A DNA stretch of 64,000 nt from Echinicola marina (GTDB taxonomy: Bacteria > Bacteroidota > Bacteroidia > Cytophagales > Cyclobacteriaceae): the NCBI RefSeq assembly GCF_020463795.1, contig NZ_CP080025.1:4647501-4711500 (forward strand), written 5' to 3'. The position numbers and the translations under genes were made by a program. Each line of letters begins with the position of its first letter. The stretch's first letter is position 1. Shown piece after piece: positions 8,131 through 16,534 of the stretch. Under the pieces are notes generated by a model. It did no database searches. It saw only the letters and a program-made list of their open reading frames with translations, and was not told the origin of the DNA.

Positions 8131-8196
8131 CATAACACTGTATATGAAATCATAGCTCCCATTCGGGCGCTACGCTTCATATACTAAACGTTGAAC
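8131..8196. repeat. attC-like imperfect palindrome 3
   Basis: The left arm CATAACACTGTATATGAA pairs with the right arm TTCATATACTAAACGTTG. The right box GTTGAAC fits the attC R consensus GTTRRRY; the left box is AAC at 8134-8136. It lies upstream of the broken recombinase fragment. The assignment is inference, supported by three similar structures nearby. Confidence 0.5.
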
Positions 8197-8302
8197 AAAA
8201 CCTCCTACGTCGGTAGTTATTTAGCTTTTAATATTTTAACTGATTTTATATCAGTTGTTTACACTAAATTCATTCCATGTTTTATCTTAAATAAATAGCA
8301 TC

Positions 8303-8457
8303 ATGGAAAAAAAAGCCTTCGTCAACGGATGTATGAGGAAATGCGGGTCAGAAACTATTCCCCCAGAAGCATCAAGACCTATATCAGCTTGGTATCGACA
8401 GTCTCCAAACATTTTGGAAAGAGCCCCGATAATAATCCTACTGATTGGCGGAGATAA
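8303..8457 (+). pseudogene. Truncated tyrosine recombinase (N-terminal SAM-like domain)
   Basis: Read in the frame of base 8320, the DNA encodes LRQRMYEEMRVRNYSPRSIK followed by TYISLVSTVSKHFGKSPD. This is the core-binding domain found at the N-terminus of XerC/D-like integrases. It stops at 8457 with no catalytic domain. The ATG at 8303 is out of frame by one base; a run of eight A (8307-8314) lies between, and one extra A would join them. The fragment could come from an integron or IS-associated integrase; its type cannot be told. Confidence 0.65.
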
Positions 8458-8518
8458 ATCAACTCAACAAAAGGACATTGAAAAGGCGAAAGAAATTTGG
8501 AACAAGTTAAAAAAGTAA
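8434..8518 (+). pseudogene. 3' remnant of a HigB/RelE-type toxin gene
   Basis: The frame starting at ATG 8303 ends in ILLIGGDKSTQQKDIEKAKE followed by IWNKLKK. The block GGDKSTQ-KDIEKA is the usual C-terminus of HigB-like addiction-module killer proteins. The rest of the toxin is absent and its place is taken by the recombinase fragment read out of frame, giving a 71-residue chimera. The antitoxin gene follows after 3 bp, as in intact modules. The toxin is very probably inactive. Confidence 0.6.
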
Positions 8519-8521
8519 ACA

Positions 8522-8806
8522 ATGGAAACAACAAAATTTGACATAGCGGATTACTTGGACAGCAATGAAATGATTGCCGAATACTTGAATTCCGTTTTGG
8601 AAGAAGGCGATAATGATGACATAATTGTTGCTCTCGGACATATTACAAAATCAATTGGAATGACCAAAATTGCCGAAGAAACAGGAATGAGCAAACCAAG
8701 TTTGTACAAAGCATTATCAGACGGTGCAAAACCTCAATTTTCGACAATAATGAAAGTATTAAAAGCAGTTGGCGGACAAATAAGAGTAAATCCAATATCT
8801 GCGTGA
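8522..8806 (+). CDS. HigA-type antitoxin (addiction module antidote), orphan
   Basis: The 94-residue protein begins METTKFDIADYLDSNEMIAE and has an HTH at about residues 48-85: IGMTKIAEETGMSKPSLYKA, then LSDGAKPQFSTIMKVLKAVG. This layout matches the putative addiction-module antidote family paired with RelE/HigB-like toxins. Its toxin partner upstream is reduced to a C-terminal remnant, so the antitoxin is orphaned. Such proteins normally bind DNA and repress their own operon. An attC-like palindrome follows 22 bp after the stop, so the module is laid out like a cassette. Confidence 0.85.
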   Translation: METTKFDIADYLDSNEMIAEYLNSVLEEGDNDDIIVALGHITKSIGMTKIAEETGMSKPSLYKALSDGAKPQFSTIMKVLKAVGGQIRVNPISA

Positions 8807-8827
8807 AAATGATAAAAAACGACGCCA

Positions 8828-8903
8828 AATAACTAAGCATTCTGACGGCCGAAACGGCCAAATCTGCCCACTTTGGCAGACAGGTCTGAATGCAGTGTTG
8901 AAT
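8828..8903. repeat. attC-like imperfect palindrome 4
   Basis: The left arm AACTAAGCATTCTGAC pairs with the right arm GTCTGAATGCAGTGTTG. The right box GTTGAAT fits GTTRRRY. Two small hairpins lie inside (GGCCGAAACGGCC, and TCTGCC with GGCAGA). The palindrome directly follows the antitoxin gene. Confidence 0.5.
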
Positions 8904-9334
8904 GAGTGGTGCTGGGAAAGGGATAATTATGGGGAAAGCTTTTTCCCCTTTTGTATTTTTGGAGGTTTGAGCTTTAAAAATCCGGTACCTGAGCGGCTTT
9001 TTTGCCTACTGTTTGGTGGTGTTTAGTTTTTTCTTTGCCTGCTTTGTGGGCTTTGGGGCAGCTTTACGGGCTGTTTTTTTGAGTTTTTGGGCATAGGTTT
9101 CCCCATACACCCTTTGGTGTACCGACTGTTGTTTTCTGATTTTGTTCACCCAAAAGACTGGTGGGGCCCTGAGCATTCCCCATGAAAGGGAAGCCTTCAA
9201 AATGTCCGAAATAATCGGGGCAGGCATTCCAACTATGTTTTAACCATAATCTTGATGGTCTTAAGAAAATACTTTATTTTTTTTACCTAGATTGCGTTTA
9301 AAACACTATACATATAACCAATTCGCAAAAAATA
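8904..9334. other. Region without a firm gene
   Basis: The minus strand is open from 9227 to 9006 for a 73-residue lysine-rich peptide (RKQQSVHQRVYGETYAQKLK near the middle). I do not recognise it and its start lies in low-complexity sequence, so it is not called as a gene. Nothing else is visible before the methyltransferase start at 9335. Confidence 0.3.
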
Positions 9335-9417
9335 ATGTCTGATATATATCATCAAGAAATCAAATCGTATTATGATGAATCTTTAAGAGATTACGAAATA
9401 GTTTGGCAAGTAAATAA

Positions 9418-9969
9418 TCCTCGGGGCAAGCCCACGAGGCATTATTGGTCAATCGAATATTTTTAATTGATAATTGGTCTTCAATTTTTTATATCCTTTT
9501 TCCAGCCCTTGACTCTTTACATAATTAGCGATCTTTTCCTCTGTTCCATGTTGGCCTACCGTATTGACAAAATATCCCTTACCCCAAAACTCCCCTCCCC
9601 AGAGCTGTTTTTTCACCTCTGGGCATTCTTTAAACACCTCTCGTGACACTAAACTCTTTATCGTTCTCACTATTTTGGTTATACTATACGTTGGAACCGA
9701 TTGGATCAGAAAATGTACATGGTCAGCATCTGTACCGATTTCCAGAAATTTAATCTCATATCTTAGTTCTATCTGTTCACACGTCGATGTCAGAACTTTA
9801 TCAACCTCTTTACTGAACACTACTCGTCTATATTTTGCTGAGCAAACTATATGGTACAGCAAAACTGATACATTATGACTCTTATGGATATACTTACTTT
9901 CTTGCGACATCGAGTCACAAGATAGTAAAACGAGGCTAGCCTCGGGGAATTTGACCCTAAGAGATTAAA
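9418..9969 (-). mobile_element. IS200/IS605-type insertion sequence
   Basis: The element, about 552 bp, carries only a tnpA gene. The end near 9418 has an imperfect hairpin (CCTCGGGG with CCCACGAGG, 9419-9439). The other end has a perfect palindrome CGAGGCTAGCCTCG at 9931-9944. Subterminal hairpins with no inverted repeats or target duplication fit IS200. Borders are set by restoring the split methyltransferase frame and may shift by one or two A residues. Confidence 0.8.
9449..9910 (-). CDS. tnpA: IS200/IS605 family transposase TnpA
   Basis: This 153-residue Y1 HUH transposase carries the HUH motif in GTDADHVHFLIQ (about residue 60) and a catalytic tyrosine region near GYFVNTVGQHG with the following helix EEKIANYVKSQG. 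Length is normal for IS200 TnpA. The enzyme moves single-stranded DNA by recognising the end hairpins. No tnpB/RNA-guided nuclease gene accompanies it. It is intact and inserted antisense to the methyltransferase gene. Confidence 0.95.
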   Translation of the reverse strand: MSQESKYIHKSHNVSVLLYHIVCSAKYRRVVFSKEVDKVLTSTCEQIELRYEIKFLEIGTDADHVHFLIQSVPTYSITKIVRTIKSLVSREVFKECPEVKKQLWGGEFWGKGYFVNTVGQHGTEEKIANYVKSQGLEKGYKKLKTNYQLKIFD

Positions 9970-10947
9970 ACATTCCATGGCATTACACTATGGGTTTTGG
10001 GATGAAAATGTCCAATCTCATAGACAGGCTCTATGGAATATGAACTATCAAATAGCTAAAAATGCTCAAATAAAAAAAACAGATATTGTACTCGATGCCG
10101 GTTGTGGTGTTGGAGGAACATCTTTTTTTCTTGCAAACAATATAGGCTGTTTTGTAGAGGGCATATCTCTTTCGGAAGCACATATTAAACGTGCTTTGGA
10201 ATACAAAAAAATACACGACCCCAAGAACTTAGTTAAGTTTACATGTCAAAACTTTTGCAATACATCTTTCCCTGATAATAGTTTTGATGTAATTTTTGGG
10301 ATTGAAAGTGTAGTACATGCCGAAAATAAAACTGATTTTTTGAAAGAAGCTTTTAGGCTATTAAAACCTGGAGGTAGGCTTTTAATATCTGATTACTTCT
10401 TAAGGCAACCTCAAAGTACAGATGAAAGATTAATACTAAAAAAATGGGCGGATTCATGGGCTATAGATGACTTTATATATGAAGACAATTTTTTAATTGA
10501 AGTGAAGAAAACTGGTTTTAACCTCTTCTTTTTGAAAGACATTTCAAAAAATGTTTACCCTTCAATTAAATTGATGCATAGATCTTATTATCCTAGGATT
10601 TTTATAAGTAGAATTTCAAACTTTTTTGGAAGAAGAACAAATAAGCAATTAGAAAACAGCAAATCTGGTAAGTTTCAATATCAATCTTATAGCAGCAAGG
10701 TATGGAAATATAAACACTTTTTAGCTTTTAAGAATTTAAACGAAAACCTTAACACATTTGAAGATTTTGTAAAGACTGACCCTCCTTGTGAATTTTACGT
10801 GGATAATGAGAAATTAAGAGAACGCTTTCCTATTCTTTCAAAAAAAGGATTTATTGGTAGAAATATTTTGAAAAGAACCATGCACTATTACCTTGAAAAA
10901 GGTATAAAAAACTCACATAAACGATTTTAACTTATTTAATAATCTGA

Positions 10948-11091
10948 TTATCCGCAATGATGCCAGTAACCTTAAATCCTTTGCTTAAGTGGTCGGGAGT
11001 TTGAAGACTGAAGACCGAAGGAGTTGATATTTTAATTAAAACGAACATTTCGATTCGCTTTTAACTTTTACTGGTGCAATTGCGGATATAC
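10948..11091. repeat. Intergenic element with inverted ends
   Basis: TATCCGCAATGATGCCAGTAA at the left pairs with TTACTGGTGCAATTGCGGATA at the right (about 21-bp arms with a few mismatches). Diverged right ends recur at about 16206-16236 (TTTACCGGTAAAATTTCCG, then ATATACAT) and 17073-17096 (TTTACCGACTAGTGCAATTA, then CGGATAT). Each lies after a gene. It may be a MITE-like or cassette-associated repeat. Confidence 0.5.
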
Positions 11092-11334
11092 ATATTTAAT
11101 AAACTGATTACAATTAGGTAAAGGGGAATTCCACTCCTAAACCTCTCACTACCTGTCCCGCCATATCGAGAAAACCTTATCCCGCAAGTCTGCGGGACAG
11201 GCTGTGAACCTCTATTCGTACGGATGCTACAGGTCGAATCTCATGCCCACCTTTTTTGCGGCCGGACACTCAACCTTTCGTCTCCCCAAGACTTTATACA
11301 GGTATCTATGGCAAACATTTCAAATCAATACTTT
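11092..11334. other. Upstream region of the GH140-like gene
   Basis: The region contains a hairpin CCCGCAAGTCTGCGGG near 11170. The GH140 frame stays open back to 11224, but the residues before the ATG at 11335 do not look like a protein family. Another frame from about 11242 encodes a short peptide (MPTFFAAGHSTFRLPKTLYR) that ends just after 11335; it may be a gene remnant but I cannot identify it. Confidence 0.3.
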
Positions 11335-12696
11335 ATGAAAAAAACGTTTTTGATTGTACTATTCGGTTTACTATCCTTATATGTGAAGGGACAAACACCT
11401 CAATTATTAAGGATATCAGAAAACAAAAAACATATTGTAAACCAAGACAATGAGCCATTTTTTTGGTTAGGTGGTACAGCTTGGGAAATGATACATCGAT
11501 TAAATAAGGAAGAAATAGATTTATACCTGACCGACAGAGCATCTAAGGGTTTTACAATTATCCAAACTGTCATTCTTGCCGAGCTTGATGGATTAAATAC
11601 TCCCAATGCTTATGGTCATAAACCATTAATCGATAACAATCCAGAAAAGATCAATGAAAAATATTTTGAACTGGTGGATTATGTCATAAATAAGGCAAGT
11701 GAATTGGGAATGTATATTGGATTACTCCCAAGCTGGGGGGACAAATTTAACCTTAAATGGGGCCCGGGACCAGTTATATTCACACCTGAAAATGCAGAAA
11801 AATATGGAGAGCTCTTAGCCAAAAGGTATTTGGATAAAACGAATATAATTTGGGTACTTGGTGGAGACAGAATGCCTGAAAATGATTACCAATATAATAT
11901 AGTCATGGCTATGGCAAAAGGTATCAGGAAAATTGACAGCTTACACCTAATGACTTATCATCCTGCTGGTGCCTATAAAGCCACCGATTCATTTAATGTG
12001 GAATGGCTCGACTTTGATATGTTCCAAAGCGGACATGATCGAAGCGCAAAAGAATATAATTATGTTCTTAAAAGCCATCAAGTAAGCCCACCAAGGCCAG
12101 TAATTGAAGCCGAAGCCAGGTATGAAAACATTATGGAGAAATTTTGGGAACCAGGGGAACATGCATGGATGGATGATGCTGATGTAAGATTAACGGCCTA
12201 CTGGACCATGCTTTCGGGAGCGGCAGGATATACCTATGGCTGTCATGATATTTGGCAAATGTATACTATTGGAGCGGAGCCCATTTCAAAAGCAAGGACA
12301 GGTTGGAAAGAAGCATTGCAATTGCCCGGCTCAAGGCAAATGTCGTACATGAAAGAAATCTTAACCTCATTTCCATGGCAGAATATGGTTAACAATCAAA
12401 CCTTAATTCTAAACGACAATCCTGAAGACCAAGGATATATAGTAAGCGCCATTGGACAGGATAATGATTTTATCATTGCATATACACCAATGGGCAGAGC
12501 TATTCAACTATATTTGTCAAAAATACATTCCAACAAAATAAAAGCATTTTGGTACAATCCCCGTTCAGGAGAAAGCGTACTGATAAATACCTATTCCACC
12601 ACAGAAAAACCCATTTTCAAACCGTGGGCCACTGGTCGGGGAAGCGATTTTCTATTGATAATCCTTGATATCAATTCTGCTATACAAATACCATAA
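11335..12696 (+). CDS. DUF4038 glycoside hydrolase, GH140 (apiosidase)-like
   Basis: Starting from ATG 11335 the protein has 453 residues and a signal peptide (MKKTFLIVLFGLLSLYVKGQ). A TIM-barrel DUF4038 domain covers about residues 25-370, with the N-terminal block FFWLGGTAWEMIHRL, the barrel motif LGGDRMPEN and VIEAEARYEN, candidate acid residues. A small C-terminal domain (DUF5060/collagen-binding-like) follows, with KAFWYNPRSGESV. The family includes apiosidases acting on rhamnogalacturonan-II and other side-chain hydrolases; here it probably acts in the periplasm on plant or algal glycan. No SusC/D pair lies beside it, so the substrate is uncertain. Confidence 0.85.
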   Translation: MKKTFLIVLFGLLSLYVKGQTPQLLRISENKKHIVNQDNEPFFWLGGTAWEMIHRLNKEEIDLYLTDRASKGFTIIQTVILAELDGLNTPNAYGHKPLIDNNPEKINEKYFELVDYVINKASELGMYIGLLPSWGDKFNLKWGPGPVIFTPENAEKYGELLAKRYLDKTNIIWVLGGDRMPENDYQYNIVMAMAKGIRKIDSLHLMTYHPAGAYKATDSFNVEWLDFDMFQSGHDRSAKEYNYVLKSHQVSPPRPVIEAEARYENIMEKFWEPGEHAWMDDADVRLTAYWTMLSGAAGYTYGCHDIWQMYTIGAEPISKARTGWKEALQLPGSRQMSYMKEILTSFPWQNMVNNQTLILNDNPEDQGYIVSAIGQDNDFIIAYTPMGRAIQLYLSKIHSNKIKAFWYNPRSGESVLINTYSTTEKPIFKPWATGRGSDFLLIILDINSAIQIP

Positions 12697-12709
12697 ATGA
12701 CGAATGTAA

Positions 12710-12940
12710 TCAGAGCCAAACTGAATCCTCCCATTCAAAAAGCTTATCACTCTCAATCTTAAGCACTGAAGAAATTTTCAAGGCCAATGCTGATGGTGGG
12801 ACAAAACCTCCCCTTTCATTGGCATGAATGGTTTGACGCGTAATATAGACTTTTTCAACTGATACAGCTTGCGACATGTCATTTCTTGCCCCTTCCACTT
12901 TAGTAAGATTTAAGCGAAAAATTAAAAAACCTCCTGACAA
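12710..12940 (-). CDS. Degenerate XRE-family helix-turn-helix regulator
   Basis: The 76-residue protein resembles the short HTH regulators that usually read MTQ-DLA-V-VTRQTI-AIEKGKY-PS--LALKIA-VF. Here the matching stretch is MSQAVSVEKVYITRQTIHAN followed by ERGGFVPPSALALKISSVLK. The first HTH helix is shortened and the AIE element has become ANE. The N-terminus (MSGGFLIFR) is atypical. It may be a weakly functional regulator or a decaying copy. It is last in a minus-strand group after the methyltransferase. Confidence 0.5.
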   Translation of the reverse strand: MSGGFLIFRLNLTKVEGARNDMSQAVSVEKVYITRQTIHANERGGFVPPSALALKISSVLKIESDKLFEWEDSVWL

Positions 12941-13119
12941 TTACTTTTTCTGGCGACTGGAAAGACCCTGCCTTCCAATTCCTGTAGACTTTCCTGAATT
13001 AGATTTGAAGGTTTGAAAAAGATGCTCAGCCGACATTGCCGCTTGCGAGCATCTATTCCAATAAATATCAAGCATAAAGCACCGCTAATTCCCTTTACAC
13101 TTTCAATTTGTTCTTTCAA
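12922..13119 (-). CDS. Small ORF overlapping the methyltransferase end (doubtful)
   Basis: The 65-residue frame overlaps the methyltransferase stop by 4 bp and the next HTH gene by 19 bp. The start MKEQIESVKGISGALCLIFI has a short hydrophobic part, after which the composition looks random. Small membrane proteins often precede this HTH type, so it could be a frameshifted remnant of one. I do not recognise it. Confidence 0.25.
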   Translation of the reverse strand: MKEQIESVKGISGALCLIFIGIDARKRQCRLSIFFKPSNLIQESLQELEGRVFPVARKSNCQEVF

Positions 13120-13898
13120 ATTTTACGCACTGAGAAGATGTAAACAGGGTAATTAAGCATAACGTCCTCCCCTTTCCTCGTGGCATTTATACCCAATTCA
13201 TCAAGACCAATATCCTGCAAGATCATCTTTTCCAATGCTTGAGGATCCGTGGGAAATGAAGCCCGGAGTTGTTCTTCCAGGCTAATCTGCATCATATACT
13301 TTTCAGTTTCCATCCGCCTTAGGCTTAGCCTTTCAAACAGTTGGTCAAACTCCGCTACCGCCAAGACCGATACGTGGGAATAATCCCTGATTTTTTCCAT
13401 CTCATTGTACTTGGTGATTTTATCTTCCGGAACAGAAACATCCACAAGCATGATGAGCCCATTGGGTTTACAGACTCTTTTCATTTCCTTTAGAACTTGC
13501 AGCGGATTCAAAAAATGATGAAAGCCAAACCTTGAAATGACCATTGAGAATTGGTTATCTTCATAGGGTAAACTACTGACGTCCCCGATTTCCCAACTGA
13601 TATTTTGAAGGCCCTCCTTATCCTGTAATCTTTTTGCCTGATCGAGCATTTTCTGGGTTATATCAATACCTGTAACAAAACTGGCGTGTTTTGCAAATTC
13701 ACATGAAACGATCCCCGAACCACAGGCAATCTCCAATACGGTATCTTCCTGGCTAAGCCCCGATATTTGGATCAATTTCTCCAAAGCATCGCTATGGGAC
13801 CTTATAGAGGTATATCCTTGTGCCTGCTTTGAAAACTGTTCAACAATATCATTGTTGTGCTGCTTATTATCCATAATTATATCATTTGTTTGATGCAA
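13116..13898 (-). CDS. Class I SAM-dependent methyltransferase
   Basis: The 260-residue protein has a Rossmann methyltransferase domain at about residues 45-160. Motif I is VLEIACGSGIVSCEFA, the acidic end of strand 2 is VTGIDITQKMLDQA, and post I shows DVSSLPYEDNQFSMVISRFG followed by FHHFLNP. This is UbiE/Methyltransf_11-like. The C-terminal 90 residues are family-specific. The start may be at MDNKQ (nine codons in). The gene is transcribed away from the AraC gene at 13942 across a 43-bp gap, so that regulator may control it. The substrate is unknown. Confidence 0.88.
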   Translation of the reverse strand: MHQTNDIIMDNKQHNNDIVEQFSKQAQGYTSIRSHSDALEKLIQISGLSQEDTVLEIACGSGIVSCEFAKHASFVTGIDITQKMLDQAKRLQDKEGLQNISWEIGDVSSLPYEDNQFSMVISRFGFHHFLNPLQVLKEMKRVCKPNGLIMLVDVSVPEDKITKYNEMEKIRDYSHVSVLAVAEFDQLFERLSLRRMETEKYMMQISLEEQLRASFPTDPQALEKMILQDIGLDELGINATRKGEDVMLNYPVYIFSVRKI

Positions 13899-13941
13899 AG
13901 TTAGATTACATCCACCAAGTCTTAATTACTATATTTGGACA

Positions 13942-14730
13942 ATGAATAATGCCTATCAGACAAATATTAAGGTAGATTATGGTTTTGAGATAGATGAGTT
14001 ACATCCTATCAGGACCTACTCTGAAACTATCCAAAATGCAAAATGTGCGGATTACCATGCCCACCCACGGGCACAAATCATATCTTGTGACAGAGGAATT
14101 ATGAAAGTAGTAACCGAAAAGCATATTTGGATCGTTAATCCATTGCAGAGTGTTTGGCTTGCCAGCTATGAAGCACATCAAGTCTATTTCCCCAATAATG
14201 TAAGTGTTGTTTCCGTATTTATTGATCCATCCAAACTGGGCAATTTACCCAAAGAAAGCTTTGCTTTTGAAAGTTCCATATTTATAAAAAGTCTATTGAC
14301 AAAGATTATTTCCTTTTCTAACCCCGATAGGTTAACGCCCCAACAAAATAGAATTTTTGAGGTACTCTTGGATGAAATTTCCACTTTAAAGGCCAGCATG
14401 TCCTTTCTGCCGACAAGTCGCGACAAAAGGATTAAAAAAGTAACGGATGCTTTGATGAATGACATTTCTAGCGAGAAGACGATGGAATACTATGCCAGTT
14501 TATCCTGTGTGAGTCCCAGGACACTTTCACGGCTATTTGTCAAGGAGTTAGGCATGAGTTTTGGTGATTGGAAAATGCGTCTAAAGTTGCTGGAAGCAAT
14601 AAAGCAGCTTGGTGAGAATAAAACTGTCAAAGATATTGCATATGAGCTAGGCTATAAGAATGCCAGTTCCTTTATTGCAATATTTAAGAAACACTTTGGT
14701 AAAACACCCACTAATTATGTCATAGAATAA
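13942..14730 (+). CDS. AraC family transcriptional regulator with cupin sensor domain
   Basis: The 262-residue protein has a cupin-like AraC-binding domain at about residues 20-110 (YHAHPRAQIISCDRGIMKVV; the histidines could bind a ligand) and two HTH motifs at about 165-260 (CVSPRTLSRLFVKELGMSFG, then VKDIAYELGYKNASSFIAIF). The divergent methyltransferase and the downstream RibD-like gene are candidate targets. It is a complete gene of normal length for cupin-AraC proteins. Confidence 0.9.
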   Translation: MNNAYQTNIKVDYGFEIDELHPIRTYSETIQNAKCADYHAHPRAQIISCDRGIMKVVTEKHIWIVNPLQSVWLASYEAHQVYFPNNVSVVSVFIDPSKLGNLPKESFAFESSIFIKSLLTKIISFSNPDRLTPQQNRIFEVLLDEISTLKASMSFLPTSRDKRIKKVTDALMNDISSEKTMEYYASLSCVSPRTLSRLFVKELGMSFGDWKMRLKLLEAIKQLGENKTVKDIAYELGYKNASSFIAIFKKHFGKTPTNYVIE

Positions 14731-14941
14731 GTAGTCTGAGGCTATAAAAACAGTAATTGCATAAGCAGCTAATATACAAGCCAATACTTTTTTGTTTGTG
14801 GCTAAAAATTCATATGCTTTTCGTAAATTAACCACCAATACATTTTTATCAGTCGATTTCAGTTCAGTGGACCAAAGCTTAGGACAGCTGAGGGACAATT
14901 TGTGCCGAAGTGAAATCAATCTAATAAAAACCTTATCCTCC

Positions 14942-15553
14942 ATGAAAGAAGCTCAAGTAACATCAGGCTTAACCATTTCCCTTGATGGCTTTGCTGCTGG
15001 CCATAACCAAAGCTTTGAAAAGCCCTTTGGAGATCATTTCGATGCCTCCTTGCTGGATCGTTGGATGTTTTCCGAGCCTGAAAAGCACAAACACAAAAAG
15101 GAAATAGAAGGTATCTTGGATGCTGACGCTTTTATCATGGGCAGTAATATGTTTGGTCCCAAAGACAGAAGGGAAAAAACAACATGGAAAGGATGGTGGG
15201 GCGATAATCCACCCTATCATGCACCAGTTTTTGTGCTTAGCCATTTTGCCCGTCCATCTATAAAAATGCAAGGCGGTACGGTATTCCATTTTATTACGGA
15301 TGGCATTGATTCGGCCCTGGAAAAGGCCAAGGAAGCAGCAGGAAGTCAACATGTCAAAATCATGGGAGGAGCAAGCACTGTCAATCAATATTTAGCTGCT
15401 GGGCTTATCGATGAATTATGGCTGCATATCGTCCCTGTAACAGTTGGTACGGGCATGCGGCTTTTTGAAGGTGTGCCCAATATCAAGCTCGAAGCAATTG
15501 AGCAAAGTGGAAGCAGTGTGGTGACACATATTAAATACAAAGTTTTGAAGTGA
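14942..15553 (+). CDS. Dihydrofolate reductase family (RibD C-terminal-like) protein
   Basis: The 203-residue protein has the RibD_C/DHFR-like fold. The N-terminal block reads TSGLTISLDGFAAG, then AFIMGSNMFGP, a central VFVLSHFARPS, and the C-terminal VKIMGGASTVNQYLAAGLID followed by ELWLHIVPVTVGTGMRLF. Stand-alone members reduce unidentified carbonyl or pterin-like substrates with NAD(P)H. The ATG at 14942 is preferred because its N-terminus matches the family; upstream in-frame sequence to 14792 does not. Confidence 0.88.
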   Translation: MKEAQVTSGLTISLDGFAAGHNQSFEKPFGDHFDASLLDRWMFSEPEKHKHKKEIEGILDADAFIMGSNMFGPKDRREKTTWKGWWGDNPPYHAPVFVLSHFARPSIKMQGGTVFHFITDGIDSALEKAKEAAGSQHVKIMGGASTVNQYLAAGLIDELWLHIVPVTVGTGMRLFEGVPNIKLEAIEQSGSSVVTHIKYKVLK

Positions 15554-15679
15554 AATATTGGGACCATATCAAACAGGCTTACGCATCATGCAAAAGCGCA
15601 TTGAATCCTTCTTGGGACATCTGTGGTGAAGGCTTCTTTTACAGAACGGTTTGGAACTGACTAGATAAATTTAATAATT

Positions 15680-16087
15680 ATGAAAAAGACCTTATTCATT
15701 TTACTTGTTCTCTTATATAGTTGTTCGAATGATAATGATTTAACTGGTCAGTATCATTTAAAAGGAGGTAAAAATATCAGTCTGGATAATGGAAAATGTC
15801 TGAAAATAGACCAGACAGAATATGAAATTTGTATGGTATCGGTAAATGATTCAAGATGTCCCATGAATGCAAATTGCGTTTGGCAAGGAAATGCACAAGT
15901 GGAATTCCATTTCAAATCGAAAACAGAGAACATACCATTTTCATTAAATACATTCAGCAACCTTCAACAGGACACCACTATTAATGGCCTCCAAATTACT
16001 TTGCTGAATGTTTCTCCATACCCTGAAACAAGTGATGGTATCGATCAAGCTGATTATTCTGCTGAAATAATTCTACATAAGGAATAA
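15680..16087 (+). CDS. Small lipoprotein with cysteine-containing conserved block
   Basis: The 135-residue protein has a lipoprotein signal (MKKTLFILLVLLYSCSND, Cys 15 as the likely lipid site). The block VSVNDSRCPMNANCVWQGNA with two cysteines is common in small Bacteroidota lipoproteins of unknown role, and the rest is predicted beta-rich. It is probably anchored in the outer membrane or facing the periplasm. No neighbour gives a clear functional hint. Confidence 0.75.
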   Translation: MKKTLFILLVLLYSCSNDNDLTGQYHLKGGKNISLDNGKCLKIDQTEYEICMVSVNDSRCPMNANCVWQGNAQVEFHFKSKTENIPFSLNTFSNLQQDTTINGLQITLLNVSPYPETSDGIDQADYSAEIILHKE

Positions 16088-16534
16088 AAAATCAAATCTG
16101 ATCATCTACCATACCGCGAAGCATACATCCATTGTTCAAATGATCAGAGGACTGAGTACCAGGTAGACCTGAATTCCAAAGGCTGAAGCAGTTGAGACTT
16201 TAATCTTTACCGGTAAAATTTCCGATATACATAAAATATGAATCCATTGAAAACAAAGTAGCTAGTTAAAAAAATGGTAAAGACCAAATGTGAACTCGCT
16301 CGAGTAGATTAGCATTTCTCCTTTCCCAGATAATTTAGGACCATGAAAATCCTTGAGCAAAACATTATTTTCCCATTGTACAGATTAGCATTTCTACTCA
16401 TCCGTCAACCTTAACTATAATAAACCTTGGCATATCACAAAATGCTTATCAACTGCCAACTATTATATAAAACCGCCTAAATTTATCAGGATTATTTTAA
16501 CTGACCTTAATACCTTTTTGTAATAGAAAACTTT
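16088..16534. other. Gap with repeats, no gene
   Basis: Holds a diverged right end of the element at 10948-11091 (around 16206-16236). It also has a direct repeat AGATTAGCATTTCT at about 16307 and 16381. No credible coding frame was seen. Confidence 0.4.

Larger units (their letters stand above)
9335..10930 (+). pseudogene. SAM-dependent methyltransferase interrupted by an IS200-type element
   Basis: The first exon-like part (9335-9417) encodes MSDIYHQEIKSYYDESLRDY followed by EIVWQVN. The frame resumes at 9970 with HSMALHYGFWDENVQSHRQA. Joining base 9417 to 9970 restores one frame (VNK-HSMALHYGFWD) typical of sterol/tocopherol-type class I methyltransferases. The SAM motif VLDAGCGVGGTSFF and post-motif LLKPGGRLLISDYF are intact in the downstream part. 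The C-terminal 100 residues are unusual and unassigned. Translation from ATG 9977 would lack the N-terminal lid, so activity is doubtful. Precise loss of the element could restore the gene. Confidence 0.85.

Noticed and set aside
9006-9227. 73-codon lysine-rich minus-strand frame
   Set aside because: Composition is biased and start is unclear; no family recognised, so it is only mentioned in the gap description.
11242-11337. Short frame beginning MPTFFAAGHSTFRLPKTLYR before the GH140-like gene
   Set aside because: It looks protein-like but is only about 30 codons, ends inside the next gene's start, and matches no family I know.
14647-14943. 98-codon minus-strand frame with a hydrophobic stretch (ACILAAYAITVFIASDYLFY)
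   Set aside because: It overlaps the conserved 3' end of the AraC gene. The hydrophobic part falls mostly in the gap and could be a gene remnant, but no family is recognised.
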